Positions 22,442 to 33,023 of a DNA stretch of 64,000 nt are shown here, piece after piece. Origin of the DNA: Castanea sativa (Eukaryota; Streptophyta; Magnoliopsida; Fagales; Fagaceae); the NCBI RefSeq assembly GCF_040712315.1, contig NC_134018.1, positions 48,857,335-48,921,334 on the forward strand. The letters are read 5' to 3'. Positions within the stretch are counted from its first letter, which is position 1; the number at the start of each line of letters is the position of its first letter. The notes below the pieces were generated by a model. It saw only the letters and a program-made list of their open reading frames with translations. It had not been told where the DNA came from and made no database searches. The translations under genes were made by a program, and so were the position numbers.

Positions 22442-22680
22442 CTATACATATGCCAAATAAACTAACTATACTGAAAAATAAGTCTTGCTCTGGACTTGTT
22501 TAAAGGGGGCAAAATTACAATAGTAATTTGAAAAATGAAGTTTAAAGAGTTGAACATAAACAACTAAGTAAGAAAAAAATTAAATTGTAAATCATACCCT
22601 TAAAAGAAAGAAAAAAGTATTATGTTGATTAATAAAAGTCATGGTGCTGTTGCTTTTTTTTTTTTTTTTTAGAATACTAA

Positions 22681-22981
22681 GGTTATGTTAGGTAACAGTT
22701 TTTGTTTTCTATTTTAAAAAACTTGTTTTTGGGAATATAAAAAAAAAAACAATTTTCTTGTATTTTAGAAATAAAAAACATGTTTGGTTAGTTGAAATTA
22801 AAAAAAAAAAATTTGAAGAAAAAAGTAGAAAATAATAAAATATGTTATTACTAGGATTTGAACTCTAATGCTAACTCATTAAATGAGACAGATTCATTAA
22901 ATCAAATGCATGTTTTCATTGACTTTTCCTTCATAAATTGAGTTTTGAGAACAGGGGAAAAAACAATTACCAAATGTACCG
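22681..22981. mobile_element. MITE with TAA duplication
   Basis: A 301-bp element. The left end GGTTATGTTAGGTAACAG matches the reverse-complemented right end CGGTACATTTGGTAATTG, and TAA flanks both sides (22678-22680 and 22982-22984). The interior is T/A-rich. It is most likely a Tourist-type (PIF/Harbinger) MITE. Confidence 0.6.
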
Positions 22982-23738
22982 TAAGTATTTAACTCTAAGT
23001 ATTTTAACACACACACACACAAAAGGGAGAAGATCTTAAAGAAACTAACAATGGTATATATTCAAAAGAGCCTAATTTTTGGATACACAGTACAAGTATT
23101 AAACCTCTTTAACTCACTCTCATTTTTCAATATGAGATTAATCCACTGATTTTTTTTTTCTTTTGAGAATACTAAGTATTGTAATGCACACACACGGGGA
23201 GAGATGGAGAAGATGGTTTAAATTTTTTATTTTTTGTTATAAGTTTAAATTGCACTTAACAAATATATCAATATAGGATATGGACAAAATTTCATGTGAT
23301 AATTCAGTAATAATAATATTCTTTGTAGTTTGTAGTGTCTTATGTTTATGATACAAATTTCACTATTTCCTTCTTTCATTGTCTACCTGAAAAAAAACAG
23401 TTGGTATGGACAAAATCATTGTTTCTTTTTCTTTTTTCCTTTTTATTTTTAAGGGAGAAAACTTGTTTCAAATATTACAAAACATTAGAGATCCTACGAA
23501 ATTTTAAACGTTCGTGACCAAATTTAAATCACATTAAATTTTAAAGATTTAATTTGATATTTAGTTTGAACAAAAAAGAGTGAAATAAACTCAGAATAAA
23601 TTCTTCTAACGTCCACCAACAGCAAGTTTTGGCTATACAAGAAACCTACTCTAGTTTTGTATATTCATGTTTTGTAAGGGATATGATTAGTCTAGGGAGT
23701 AGTAGGCTGTATGCCTTAAAGCTGGATATAGCTATTGA

Positions 23739-25053
23739 GAGCATTTGCAACAGTGTAGCTAAATAGTTATATAGATATTTTAGCTACACCAAAACACCAA
23801 AAATATTCTTGCAGCAGTGGAGGTATAGCTAAAATTTTTAGTTTAATTGCTACAGTGCTTATGTATCTATACATGAGCACTGTAGCTTAAAGCTAAAAGA
23901 AAAAAAAAAAATTTTTATTCTCCCTTTTATTAAAATATTATTTTTTCCTTTTTTTTTTCTTCTTTTCTTCTCAGAACTCTCAACTCTCTCTCTCTTAACT
24001 TTCAGACATCTCACGCCGCGCCCCCCGACCCACGCCGCCACAAATCTAGCTCACCTGCCCAGCTTCGACCCACCCCTCACGCAAAGCACAACCACTCAAT
24101 TTGATTTCCACAGCTCCACCGCTTTCCACATCGGTTCAAACAAGCTCTAGCCACCAATTCAAACTGCAATAACAAAATCCACATCAATTCAAAATGCAAA
24201 ACTCAACAACTGAAACCTAAGCAAAACGCAACCACCAATTTGATCTCCATGGCTCCACCACTCACCGATTCAAACAAGCTCCGACCACCGAAACTGATTC
24301 AAAAACCCACCACTGATTCAACAACCCACGCCGATTCAACCCACCTCTGAAACCCAGCTGATTCAAACCACTACTTTAAACCCAGTAAACACCGATTCAA
24401 CCCAACCAAAAACAACCGAGTGAAGAGATAAAAAAAAAAATAGAGAGAAAATGAGAGACAGAGAAATAGAAAGATAGTCAGAGAAGAGGGAGAGTCAAAG
24501 AAGAAAGGGAGAGATAGAATAAAATATTAGACGATAATAGGCTGATTGAGAAATTCTTTTTTAGTCCAAAGATAAATTTGTATATATATAATTTGGGGTT
24601 AAAACAAAATATTATTATTACTCTAGTTTCTTATTTGCTATGATTGAAAAATTGTTTTTTAGTAAAAAAAAAAGTATAATTATAATTTGGGGTTAAAAAA
24701 ATCACTTGTTAACACTAGAAAATTATTTACTATCATGTGGCGGCGGTGGCAGTGGCGGTGACGTTGGCGGTGGAAGAGTCGGTGACCGTGGCGGTGGTGT
24801 TGGCGGCAGCGATGGCAATAGTAGAGGTGGAAGAGTCGATGGCAGCGGTAGCAGTTGCGGTGGTAGTGGCGGCGGTAGCGGTTGTGGTGGTTGTGATTGT
24901 TGTTTATTGTAGTAGATATATTATTTTATTGTGTTGAAAGCTAAAATAGATCCACTGCTGCAGCATATTTTATAAAGTGAATAAATAAAATAAATAAAAT
25001 AACTTTTTATGAAATTAAAATGCTAAATTTTTAACCCACTACTGTAGATGCTC
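23739..25053. mobile_element. 1.3-kb element with GAGCAT termini
   Basis: The left end GAGCATTTGCAACAGTGTAG and the reverse-complemented right end GAGCATCTACAGTAGTGGG are inverted repeats of about 25 bp. The interior includes a C-rich block (about 24005-24420) and a (GGCGGTGGC)n-like block (about 24738-24895) whose frames give only poly-Gly or poly-Ala/Val. No target duplication was confirmed. The segment ttgtttattgtag(t)agatatattattttat... recurs near 39928, so related sequence is present there. It is non-autonomous; superfamily unclear. Confidence 0.5.
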
Positions 25054-25866
25054 TGGTGTATGAACTTTATTTATAATTAAATAACAACTCTCGTTTCTAC
25101 CAAAAAAGCAAAATCTCATCTAACCGGTAAGAAAAATGAAAGCTTTCACAGAAAATGATTCTTTATTATATGTTGGACCAAAAAAAAAAAAAAGTTCTGG
25201 GCATCGAAAAAGGTGATGTGAACTTATGCGTATTTTACACACTAGTGGGAAAAAAGAAAGGAAAAAAAGAGAGACTTTTACACGTGAATTTCACTTTCGA
25301 CTCATGTCTTGTCCCAAAAATAAACACCATTTGGTGGCCTTGTCAGCTACTCTCCAAAATCCATATGCAAATACCTAACTTGCAAGAAAACCACTACAAG
25401 ATGAAAGCGACATTTTGTGGACTCATGTAGCTTGTTTGACTATTAGTCTCTGAGTTAGATGCTAATTTGTCCAATCAATGATGGCTCTGTTAATTGTTAA
25501 GTTTGAGTAATTCTTAAGTGTTATTAAAGTATAAAAAATTATATTTTTTTTATCTCCTATTCATAATGGGTCTACTTATTAAATTCGTAATAAAATCTAT
25601 TATAAATATAAGACGAGAAAGTACCATTTATTTATTATTCAAAAATACCTAAGAATTTTCTATTAAAATATAAATTTTAGTAATGATTCCTCCGTCAAAC
25701 AGAACATGGAAGGATTTAATTAACTCCTTCCCATCCAATGCATCATTGCAATTTACAAGCTACTGTAGTCATTTTGGTCATGAGCTTATTCGAAATAAAT
25801 ATATATTTTAATTTTTTAGAACAAATTATAGCTTAACCATATAATTGTGGGGGCAATAATTTTATA
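25054..25866. other. intergenic, no gene seen
   Basis: AT-rich spacer before the retrotransposon. A 91-codon frame near 25155 begins within a poly-A context and has no recognisable domain. Confidence 0.4.
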
Positions 25867-25871
25867 GTTTC

Positions 25872-26630
25872 TGTGGGGAGGAAAAGAACTCAAGTGGGCA
25901 TATGAGCCTTTGGGCTGTAGCAAGGAGGGCCGACCTGCTCTTGAGCTAAGAATTTGTTAGTACTGCAAATTGGCCCATACGCCGAGGATCCGAGGACACA
26001 TCCGAGGGTAAGTTTCTCCTCGGATAGACCCAGGAGAACTCGGAACTTCACTATGAGGGTCAAGGCAATATTCCGGAAAGACTGTTGGTTAAAAGGGGGA
26101 AACCCTGAACCTTCGAGGTACACCGGTGTTAGAAAAATACCAAAAGCAAAGGTTGTCACCTCCACATTAAAGACTCTGCACCTACCTCCCTAGCCGCATT
26201 AATGGGGAAGTGACCCTGAACAGTAGAACTGAAACTTCTGGTCACTATTCAAAGGCATTAAGAAAAGAAATATCTAGGAGGGAGGAGGTTGGAGCAACAT
26301 GTAGATAAAGCATCAGGAAAAGGAGTATTTAAGGGGGATGAACGCCAAAGAAAATGGGGGGGTTCTGTAACTAAGAAGGGAATTAAGAGTTGTAACTTTT
26401 AAGAAAGAAAGAGGAATAATACAGAAGTAGTCCTCGGATTATGTCCGAGGAGGCCTATTTGCAATTATCATTTGTTATTTACAAGTGTTTGTAACTCTTA
26501 ACCTGTTATCACGTTCTCAGTACCTCTAACCTAGATTTCAAACCCACACTCTACAAATTTGATTGTTTAAGGCTCATTGGGCCTGAGCCCGTAATTGTCT
26601 TTTGGGTCCAAGTGCAATTGTGCACTTACA
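25872..26630 (+). repeat. 5' LTR of the Tat-type element
   Basis: TG...CA termini, nearly identical to 36066-36828. It includes several cctcgg/ccgagg words and a possible TATA-like TATTTAAG near 26326. The last bases CACTTACA abut the primer-binding site. Frames inside it are not genes. Confidence 0.93.
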
Positions 26631-26632
26631 AT

Positions 26633-26650
26633 TGGCGCCGTCTGTGGGAA
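26633..26650 (+). other. primer-binding site
   Basis: TGGCGCCGTCTGTGGGAA starts two bases after the 5' LTR. TGG complements a tRNA 3' CCA. The TGGCGCC core is the common primer site of plant Ty3/gypsy elements; I would guess an Arg- or Asp-type tRNA primer but cannot assign it. Confidence 0.75.
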
Positions 26651-26677
26651 ATCTAGTCTAGAAAGAGTTGGGATACT

Positions 26678-28510
26678 ATGGCAGGCCTAGGTTCTCACCA
26701 TGCAGAATCACAGGGATCACAACCGGTGGATCATTTCGAGCGTCTTGAGCGTCAAAGGGATCGTGAGGGAAGTGTCCATACAGAATACCCTAGGGCTAGC
26801 CATACTCATGGCGGGGGTAGCACCACCTACGAGGATGGTGCTAAAACCATGCAGAAGGAGATTGGTCGTTTGAAAAGAAAGTTGCACTGTGCTAAACGTA
26901 GGCCTTCACCATCCTCATCTAATCCTTCCTCAGAGGAGGTCCGGGGAGGCAGTTATAGCTCAAGGTCATGCTCACCCCCCAGCGCAATGTCCTCTTGTGA
27001 GGAGGACGACCTGCCAGCTCGCAGACGCAAGAAGCTTCCTTCTAGGGGCTTAGGGAACGATGCTATGAGTCGGGCGTTGCACCAACTCTCCAAATCTCAA
27101 TTTTTACGGAGGATTGAGAAAGGGAAGCTTCCCAGGAGGTTTACTCAGCCCACCTTTACCATCTACAATGGCCGAACTGATCCGGTGGAGCATGTGAGTC
27201 ACTTTAACCAGAGGATGGCGGTACACTCTCATAACGAGACCCTCATGTGTAAAGTTTTCCCCTCTAGCTTGGGACCTGTTGCTATGAGGTGGTTCAACGG
27301 CCTTAAATCGGGGTCTATAAGTTCGTTTGGGGAGCTCACTAGAGCATTCGCTTCGCGGTTCATTACGTCTTTGACCAAGAAGCCTGTTCGCAGCGTACGT
27401 CGCTTCATGGACCGTATTGACGAGTACAAAAGAGTGGAGGAAGACCAGCAGCAAGGAAAAGGTAAGGAGAAGGTTATCCCGCAGGAGAGAAGGGATTTCA
27501 GGTCGGACAGATATCACAACAACAAGCCGAGGAGAGATTATGTCGGTCAATCCGGCTCGGCAAGAACCCAGGCTGTGAATACTGTGTTCCGAGAACCAGT
27601 ACACCAATTACTGGAGAAAGTTCGTAAGGAGCCCTTCTTCAGGTGGCCCAGTAAGATGGCAGGAGACCCTGCGAAGAGGAATCAGAACCTCTTTTGTCAG
27701 TACCACCAGGATGTGGGCCACACTACCGAGAACTGTCGGACCCTTTAGAACCACTTGGAATAGCTGGTCAATGAAGGAAAACTAAAGCAGTACTTGTGTC
27801 AACCTGGTGGACAGAGCAGTCAATCTGGCTCGAACAATCAGAAGAATAATCCATCTCGGCCCGCATTTGGAACGATTAATGTTATCTTCGCTGCACCTGG
27901 CAGGACTGGCTCAGGTCCCACTAGGGTGATGGCGGTTACCCATTCTCAGGCCGAGGAGCCAGGCTGCAGGCCAAAGAGGTTAAAGGTAACCTTACTCGTC
28001 TTGGGATTTTCGGAGGAAGATAAGGTTGGTACCATTCAACCCCATGACGATGCTCTTGTGGTCACTCTTAGGATAGGGAGTTATAATGTGAAGAGAGTGA
28101 TGATTGATCAAGGCAGCGGTGCAGATATCATGTACCCTGATTTATTTAAGGGGTTAAGGCTGAAGTTGGAAGATCTTACTCCTTATGACTCGCCACTTAT
28201 AAGCTTCGAAGGAAGGGCCGTTGTGCCGAAGGGACATATTCGTTTGCCCGTCCAATCCGGCTCAGAAACGGTTGAGGTGGATTTCATTGTGGTCGACGCG
28301 TACTCCCCATATACAGCCATCCTCGTCAAGCCATGGCTGCACGCTCTGGGAGCTGTCTCCTCTACCTTGCATGTTAAGGTTAAGTTCCCCTCGAGGGAGT
28401 ATGTTGAGGAAATCCTCGGCAACCAATCAGTGTCCAGGCAATGCATATCGGCCGCAGTGCTTCATCAGTCAGAAGCCGAGTCATCAGCTTTGCCCATCCA
28501 AGAGTCATAG
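26678..28510 (+). pseudogene. gag-protease region, broken by in-frame TAG codons
   Basis: One reading frame from ATG 26678 carries a Gag core (block PTFTIYNGRTDPVEHVSHF near residue 165, then MRWFNGLKSGSISSF). A CysHis knuckle-like C-x3-H-x4-H-x4-C motif (CQYHQDVGHTTENC) precedes two TAG codons at 27746 and 27761. The same frame continues into a retropepsin-like protease with catalytic DQGSGADIMYPDLF near 28107, and stops at TAG 28508. Gag forms the particle and the protease matures it. The N-terminal quarter is charged and Ser-rich. The two early stops lie in the linker after the knuckle and disable expression past gag. Confidence 0.85.
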
Positions 28511-28540
28511 CAATTAACAGCTCCGGATGCACTTAGAGCG

Positions 28541-29839
28541 GTGACAGGAGATGAGGCTGTTTGTGAGGAGTTAGAGAAGTTTTTAATAGCAGATGACCCA
28601 GAGAGGTTCTTCCAAGTTGGCATACGTTTGCCACACCAAGAGAAGATGGAGTTGTTGGAATTTTTGAAGGACAATATTGATGTTTTTGCGTGGGACCCTT
28701 ATGAGGCTCCAGGCGTAGATCCGAGCTTCATTTATCATCGTTTAAATGTCAACCCTGCCATTGTTCCGAGAAGGCAGCCACATCGGCGTTCTTCTAAAGA
28801 ACATTCTGAGGCTGTGAAGGAAGAGGTGCTCAAACTCAAGAGGGTTGGGGCTATTAAGGAAGTTTTCTACCCCGAATGGTTGGCGCATATGGTTGTGGTT
28901 AAAAAGAAGAATGGAACGTGGAGAGTGTGTGTGGACTTCATAGATTTGAACAAGGCCTGCCCCAAGGATTCGTTCCCAATGCCGCGTATTGATCAACTGG
29001 TGGATGCCACTGTCGGACATCCTCGAATGAGTTTTTTGGATGCCTTCCAGGGTTACCATCAGATTCCATTAGCATTGGAGGATCAGGAGAAGACTGCTTT
29101 CATTACTCCAACAGGGAACTACCACTATAAGGTCATGCCATTTGGATTGAAGAATGCTAGGGCTACCTACCAAAGAATGATGACCAGAATGTTTGAACAG
29201 CAACTAGGGAAGACCATTGAGGTGTATGTAGATGATATGGTGGTGAAGAGCAAAACAATACATTCACACGTCAAAGATCTAGCCGACACCTTCCAGGTGC
29301 TAAGAAAGTACAAGTTGCGCCTTAACGCCTCAAAGTGCTCTTTTGGTGTGGGGTTTGGAAAGTTCCTAGGGTATATGATTACTCACAGAGGCATAGAGGT
29401 AAACCCAGCGCAGGTTAAGGCTATTCAGGATTTGTGGCCGCCTCGGAACCCGAAAGAAATCCAGAAATTGACCGGAATGATTGCCGCATTGAATAGGTTC
29501 ATTTCTCAGTCAGTTGACCGATGCCGTCCTTTCTTCCAATTATTGAATAAGTGGAAAGGGTTTCAATGGACCGAGGACTGCGTGTTAGCTTTCCAACAGC
29601 TTAAGCAATATCTTTCTCGGCCACCCGTTTTGTCTCGCCCGAAGACAGACGAGGTCTTGTTTGCTTATCTGACAGTGGCCGTCCACGCGGTCAGCCTAGT
29701 CCTTGTAAGGGATGAAAGCGGGGTGCAAAGACCGGTCTATTATGTTAGTAAGTCTTTGAATGAGGCCGAGGTGCGCTATCTGCTCTTAGAGAAAGCACTT
29801 CTGGCCATAGTTCATTCCACGCAGCGCCGATTACTCTAG
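28541..29839 (+). pseudogene. reverse transcriptase region
   Basis: About 430 codons in the same frame as gag-protease. Ty3-type RT blocks are visible in order: WLAHMVVVKKKNGTWRVCVD, LNKACPKDSFPMPRIDQLVD, FLDAFQGYHQIPL, FITPTGNYHYKVMPFGLKNA, and the catalytic YVDDMVVKS (about 29224). These are followed by LGYMITHRGIEVNP and a degenerate tether ending HSTQRR. The catalytic aspartates are present. Just before 29839 a deletion removes part of the linker that normally leads to RNase H and changes frame, so the frame ends at TAG 29837. Confidence 0.88.
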
Positions 29840-30623
29840 CAGGGTAGCAAAATGAGGAACCATTTTGGGAGCCTTTGACGTTAAATACAGGCCTCGCACC
29901 TCGGTGAAGGGGCAGGTCCTCGCTGACTTAGTGGCAGAGTTTACCGAACCATTGCTAGAAGAAACTCTGAAAGAGGCGCGCATGGATGAAAAATCAGTTG
30001 GTGTGATCACGGCCGCAGCCCTTCCGACTTGGAGAATGTATGTCGATGGGGCAGCTAATCAGAAAGGGTCTAGTGTTGGACTTGTCCTGATATCCCCTGA
30101 CGGGATTGTCTTCGAAAAATCTTTGAGATTGGCATTCTCGGCTATTAATAATGAGGCCGAGTATGAAGCAGTCTTGGTGGGCATGAAGATGGTGCATAGG
30201 ATGGGTGGAAAGGAAGTCCAGGCGTTCTCGGACTCTCAGTTAGTGGTCGGCCAAGTAACGGGCACCATGGAGGCTAGAGACCCCAGAATGCAGGAATATT
30301 TGGCCCAGGTCAAGCGTCAGCAAGCCAAATTTGACTCCTTCGTCTTAGCTCACATTTCTAGGAGTGGAAATACCCATGCAGATTCTTTGGCTACGTTGGC
30401 AACGTCTTTGGCTCAGGGTTTGCCCAAGATTATCCTCGTGGAGGATTTGTTAGAGCCAACTCTTACCGTTGTCAGCGCAGTTCATATTCATCTGATAAGG
30501 CCTGGACCTAGTTGGATCGACCTGGTTATATCTTTTCTTAAGAATGACACCCTTCCTGAGGACAAATCTGAAGCAGATAAGATACGTCGAAAAGCGCCAC
30601 GTTTCTGGTTGTCCGAGGACTAG
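29825..30623 (+). pseudogene. RNase H domain, frameshifted from RT
   Basis: This region is in a different frame from RT. Sense sequence resumes at about 29829 (ADYSSRVAK, then TGA at 29853, then GAFDVKYRPR). The Tat-type RNase H follows: MYVDGAANQKGSSVGLVLIS (first Asp), NNEAEYEAV (Glu), FSDSQLVVGQV (Asp) and HADSLATLAT (His-Asp). All expected acidic residues are present. The frame ends at TAG 30621. Confidence 0.85.
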
Positions 30624-31751
30624 AAACTGTATAAACGATCCTTCTCGGGACCGTACTTGTTTTGTGTACACTCGAAATCAACGGAAACGCTTTTGGAAGA
30701 ATTGCATGAATGGATTTGTGGAAGCCACACTGGGGGAAGGTCTTTAGCCCATAGAGCCCTGACTCAGGGTTATTGGTGGCCTAATATGCAGAGAGAGGCT
30801 CAAGACTATGCCAGAAAATGTGATCAATGCCAGAGGTTCCCCTCTAATATTCATCAACCTGGAGGGGTTCTTAATCCTCTCTCCAGTCCTTGGCCTTTCG
30901 CACAATGGGGATTGAACATAGTGGGACCATTTCCGAGAGCAGCAGGTAACAAAAGATGGCTGCTCGTAGGGACAGACTACTTCACTAAATGGGTCGAGGC
31001 TGAGCCCTTAGCAAATATCAGAAACGTTGATTCCAAGAAGTTTGTTTGGAAAAATATCGTCACTAGGTTCGGAATACCACATACGCTTATATCAGACAAT
31101 GGCGTTCAATTTGATAGCAAGGCTTTTAGGAAATATTGTGGTGATATGGGCATCATAAATAGATACTCCACCCCAGCTTATCCTCAGGGAAATGGACAAG
31201 CCGAGGCCGTTAACAAGGTTATAGTTAGTGGGCTCAAGAAAAGGTTGGACGATGCGAAAGGCAGATGGGTAGAAGAACTCCCACATGTTCTGCGGACGTA
31301 TCGGACTACACCGCGCAGGTCCACGGGAGAAACACCATTCTCTATGACTTATGGAGCCGAGGCGGTTATACTTCTAGAATCTGGTTTTCCCACCCTAAAG
31401 ACAAGTACTTTTAGTCCGGAGAATAACGATGGCCTCCTAGAGAAAGGTCTTGATTTGCTTGAGGAATGACGCGAGGCTGCTATGGTCCAAATGGCTTATT
31501 ATCAACAGAAGCTAAAACGGGGATATGATACCCACATGAAGCTAAGGCCACTCGCACCTGGGGATCTTGTACTAAGAAAAGTTATGGGCACTTCTAAGAA
31601 CCCGGCTTGGGGTAAGCTAGGACCAAACTGAGAAGGCCCCTATCGCATTGTTTCAGTAGCAGGCATAGGGTCATATCAGCTAGTTGACCTAGATGAAAGA
31701 ATTGTACCACGCCCATGGAATGTAAATAACCTTCGAAGGTATTATTATTAA
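30624..31751 (+). pseudogene. integrase region with in-frame stops
   Basis: It continues the RNase H frame after TAG 30621. A His/Cys zinc-binding module (HTGGRSLAHRALTQGYWWP to KCDQCQRF) is followed by a DDE core with TDYFTKWVEAEPL, ISDNGVQFDS and GNGQAEAVNK. Downstream, TGA at 31467 and TGA at 31629 interrupt the C-terminal part, which reads to a natural-looking TAA at 31749 after NNLRRYYY. No chromodomain is seen, which is normal for Tat elements. The catalytic residues are intact but the frame is not. Confidence 0.87.
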
Positions 31752-31807
31752 TAAAATGTGCTTTTGTTAGTTAGTAATTCAAAGTTATAAATACCTCAGG
31801 GGCTTAA

Positions 31808-32580
31808 AGTTACTATTCTTAAGAGTTAAACAGAAACTTGGTTAAGTGTAGTCCTCGGACCACAAACCTTGTGAAAATTGATATCTTGTCATTTGTTAAA
31901 CAGAACCTTAGTTATGCCGGGTCCTCGGACCTCCTACTTTGGGAAAATTAACATTTGGAGTTACTATTCTTAAGAGTCAAACAGAAACTTGGTTAAGTGT
32001 AGTCCTCGGACCACAAACCTTGTGGAAATTAATATCTTGTCATTTGTTAAACAGAACCTTAGTTATGCCGGGTCCTCGGACCTCCTACTTTGGGGAAATT
32101 AACATTTGGAGTTACTATTCTTAAGAGTCAAACAGAAACTTGGTTAAGTGTAGTCCTCGGACCACAAACCTTGTGGAAATTGATATCTTGTCATTTGTTA
32201 AACAGAACCTTAGTTATGCCGGGTCCTCGGACCTCCTACTTTGGGGAAATTAACATTTGGAGTTACTATTCTTAAGAGTCAAACAGAAAGTTGGTTAAGT
32301 GTAGTCCTCGGACCACAAATCTTGTGGAAATTGATATCTTGTCATTTGTTAAACGGAACCTTAGTTATGCCGGGTCCTCGGACCTCTTACTTTGGGGAAA
32401 TTAACATTTGGAGTTACTATTCTTAAGAGTCAAACAGAAACTTGGTTAAGTGTAGTCCTCGGACCACAAACCTTGTGGAAATTGATATCTTGTCATTTGT
32501 TAAACAGAACCTTAGTTATGCCGGGTCCTCAGACCTTTTACTTTGAGGAAATTAACATTTGAAGTTACTATTCTTAATAT
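31808..32580 (+). repeat. 151-bp tandem array downstream of pol
   Basis: Unit starts (agttactattctt) lie at 31808, 31959, 32110, 32261, 32412 and 32563, an exact 151-bp period, giving five full units plus a partial. Each unit is itself an imperfect dimer of about 75 bp, both halves holding (A/G)TCCTCGGACC and AAACAGAA. Successive units differ by only a few bases. Identical 61-codon frames in three of the units are by-products of the repeat. Confidence 0.93.
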
Positions 32581-33023
32581 CTTGTCACTGTTCTTATTCT
32601 TATCACACGTTTTGTGGAAATCAGTATCTTACCATTCATTAATTTGGATCCTAAGTTCTATATCTTTAAGTGTTAAACAAATTTTTGCAAGGAATGGTCC
32701 TCGGACCTTACATTCTACTAAAAGCAATACCTCAGATTACAAAGGTTTAACCGTCATGTGAGTTTTCTAACTAAGGCATTCTTGAATATCCAAACTAAGT
32801 TATACGGCTGTTTTGAAATTATAGTTGTTTGATTGGTGAAGTTAGACTTATTTATTCTGTTCTCCCTTTAACTATTTATTAGTGAGAACTTTCATGACAA
32901 GCACAAAAAGAATAAAGTAAAACAAATACAACATGAATGAAAGTTGAATAAAACTGTTTCTCATTAATCATATACATCAAAAAAAAAAAAAGGGGAGGAG
33001 TACAAAAAGTTCTATCCTAGGCC

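Noticed and set aside
24706..24937. Gly-rich or Ala/Val-rich small proteins
   Set aside because: They are pure by-products of a GGCGGT repeat inside a TIR element. Parallel frames give poly-Gly and poly-Ala/Val, which is typical of a microsatellite.
25890..26193. Open frames inside the LTRs (also 36012-36387)
   Set aside because: They occur in both LTRs, are on both strands and have no domain. They are LTR non-coding sequence.
31939..32426. Three near-identical 61-codon frames
   Set aside because: They are explained by the 151-bp tandem array and have no start context or domain.
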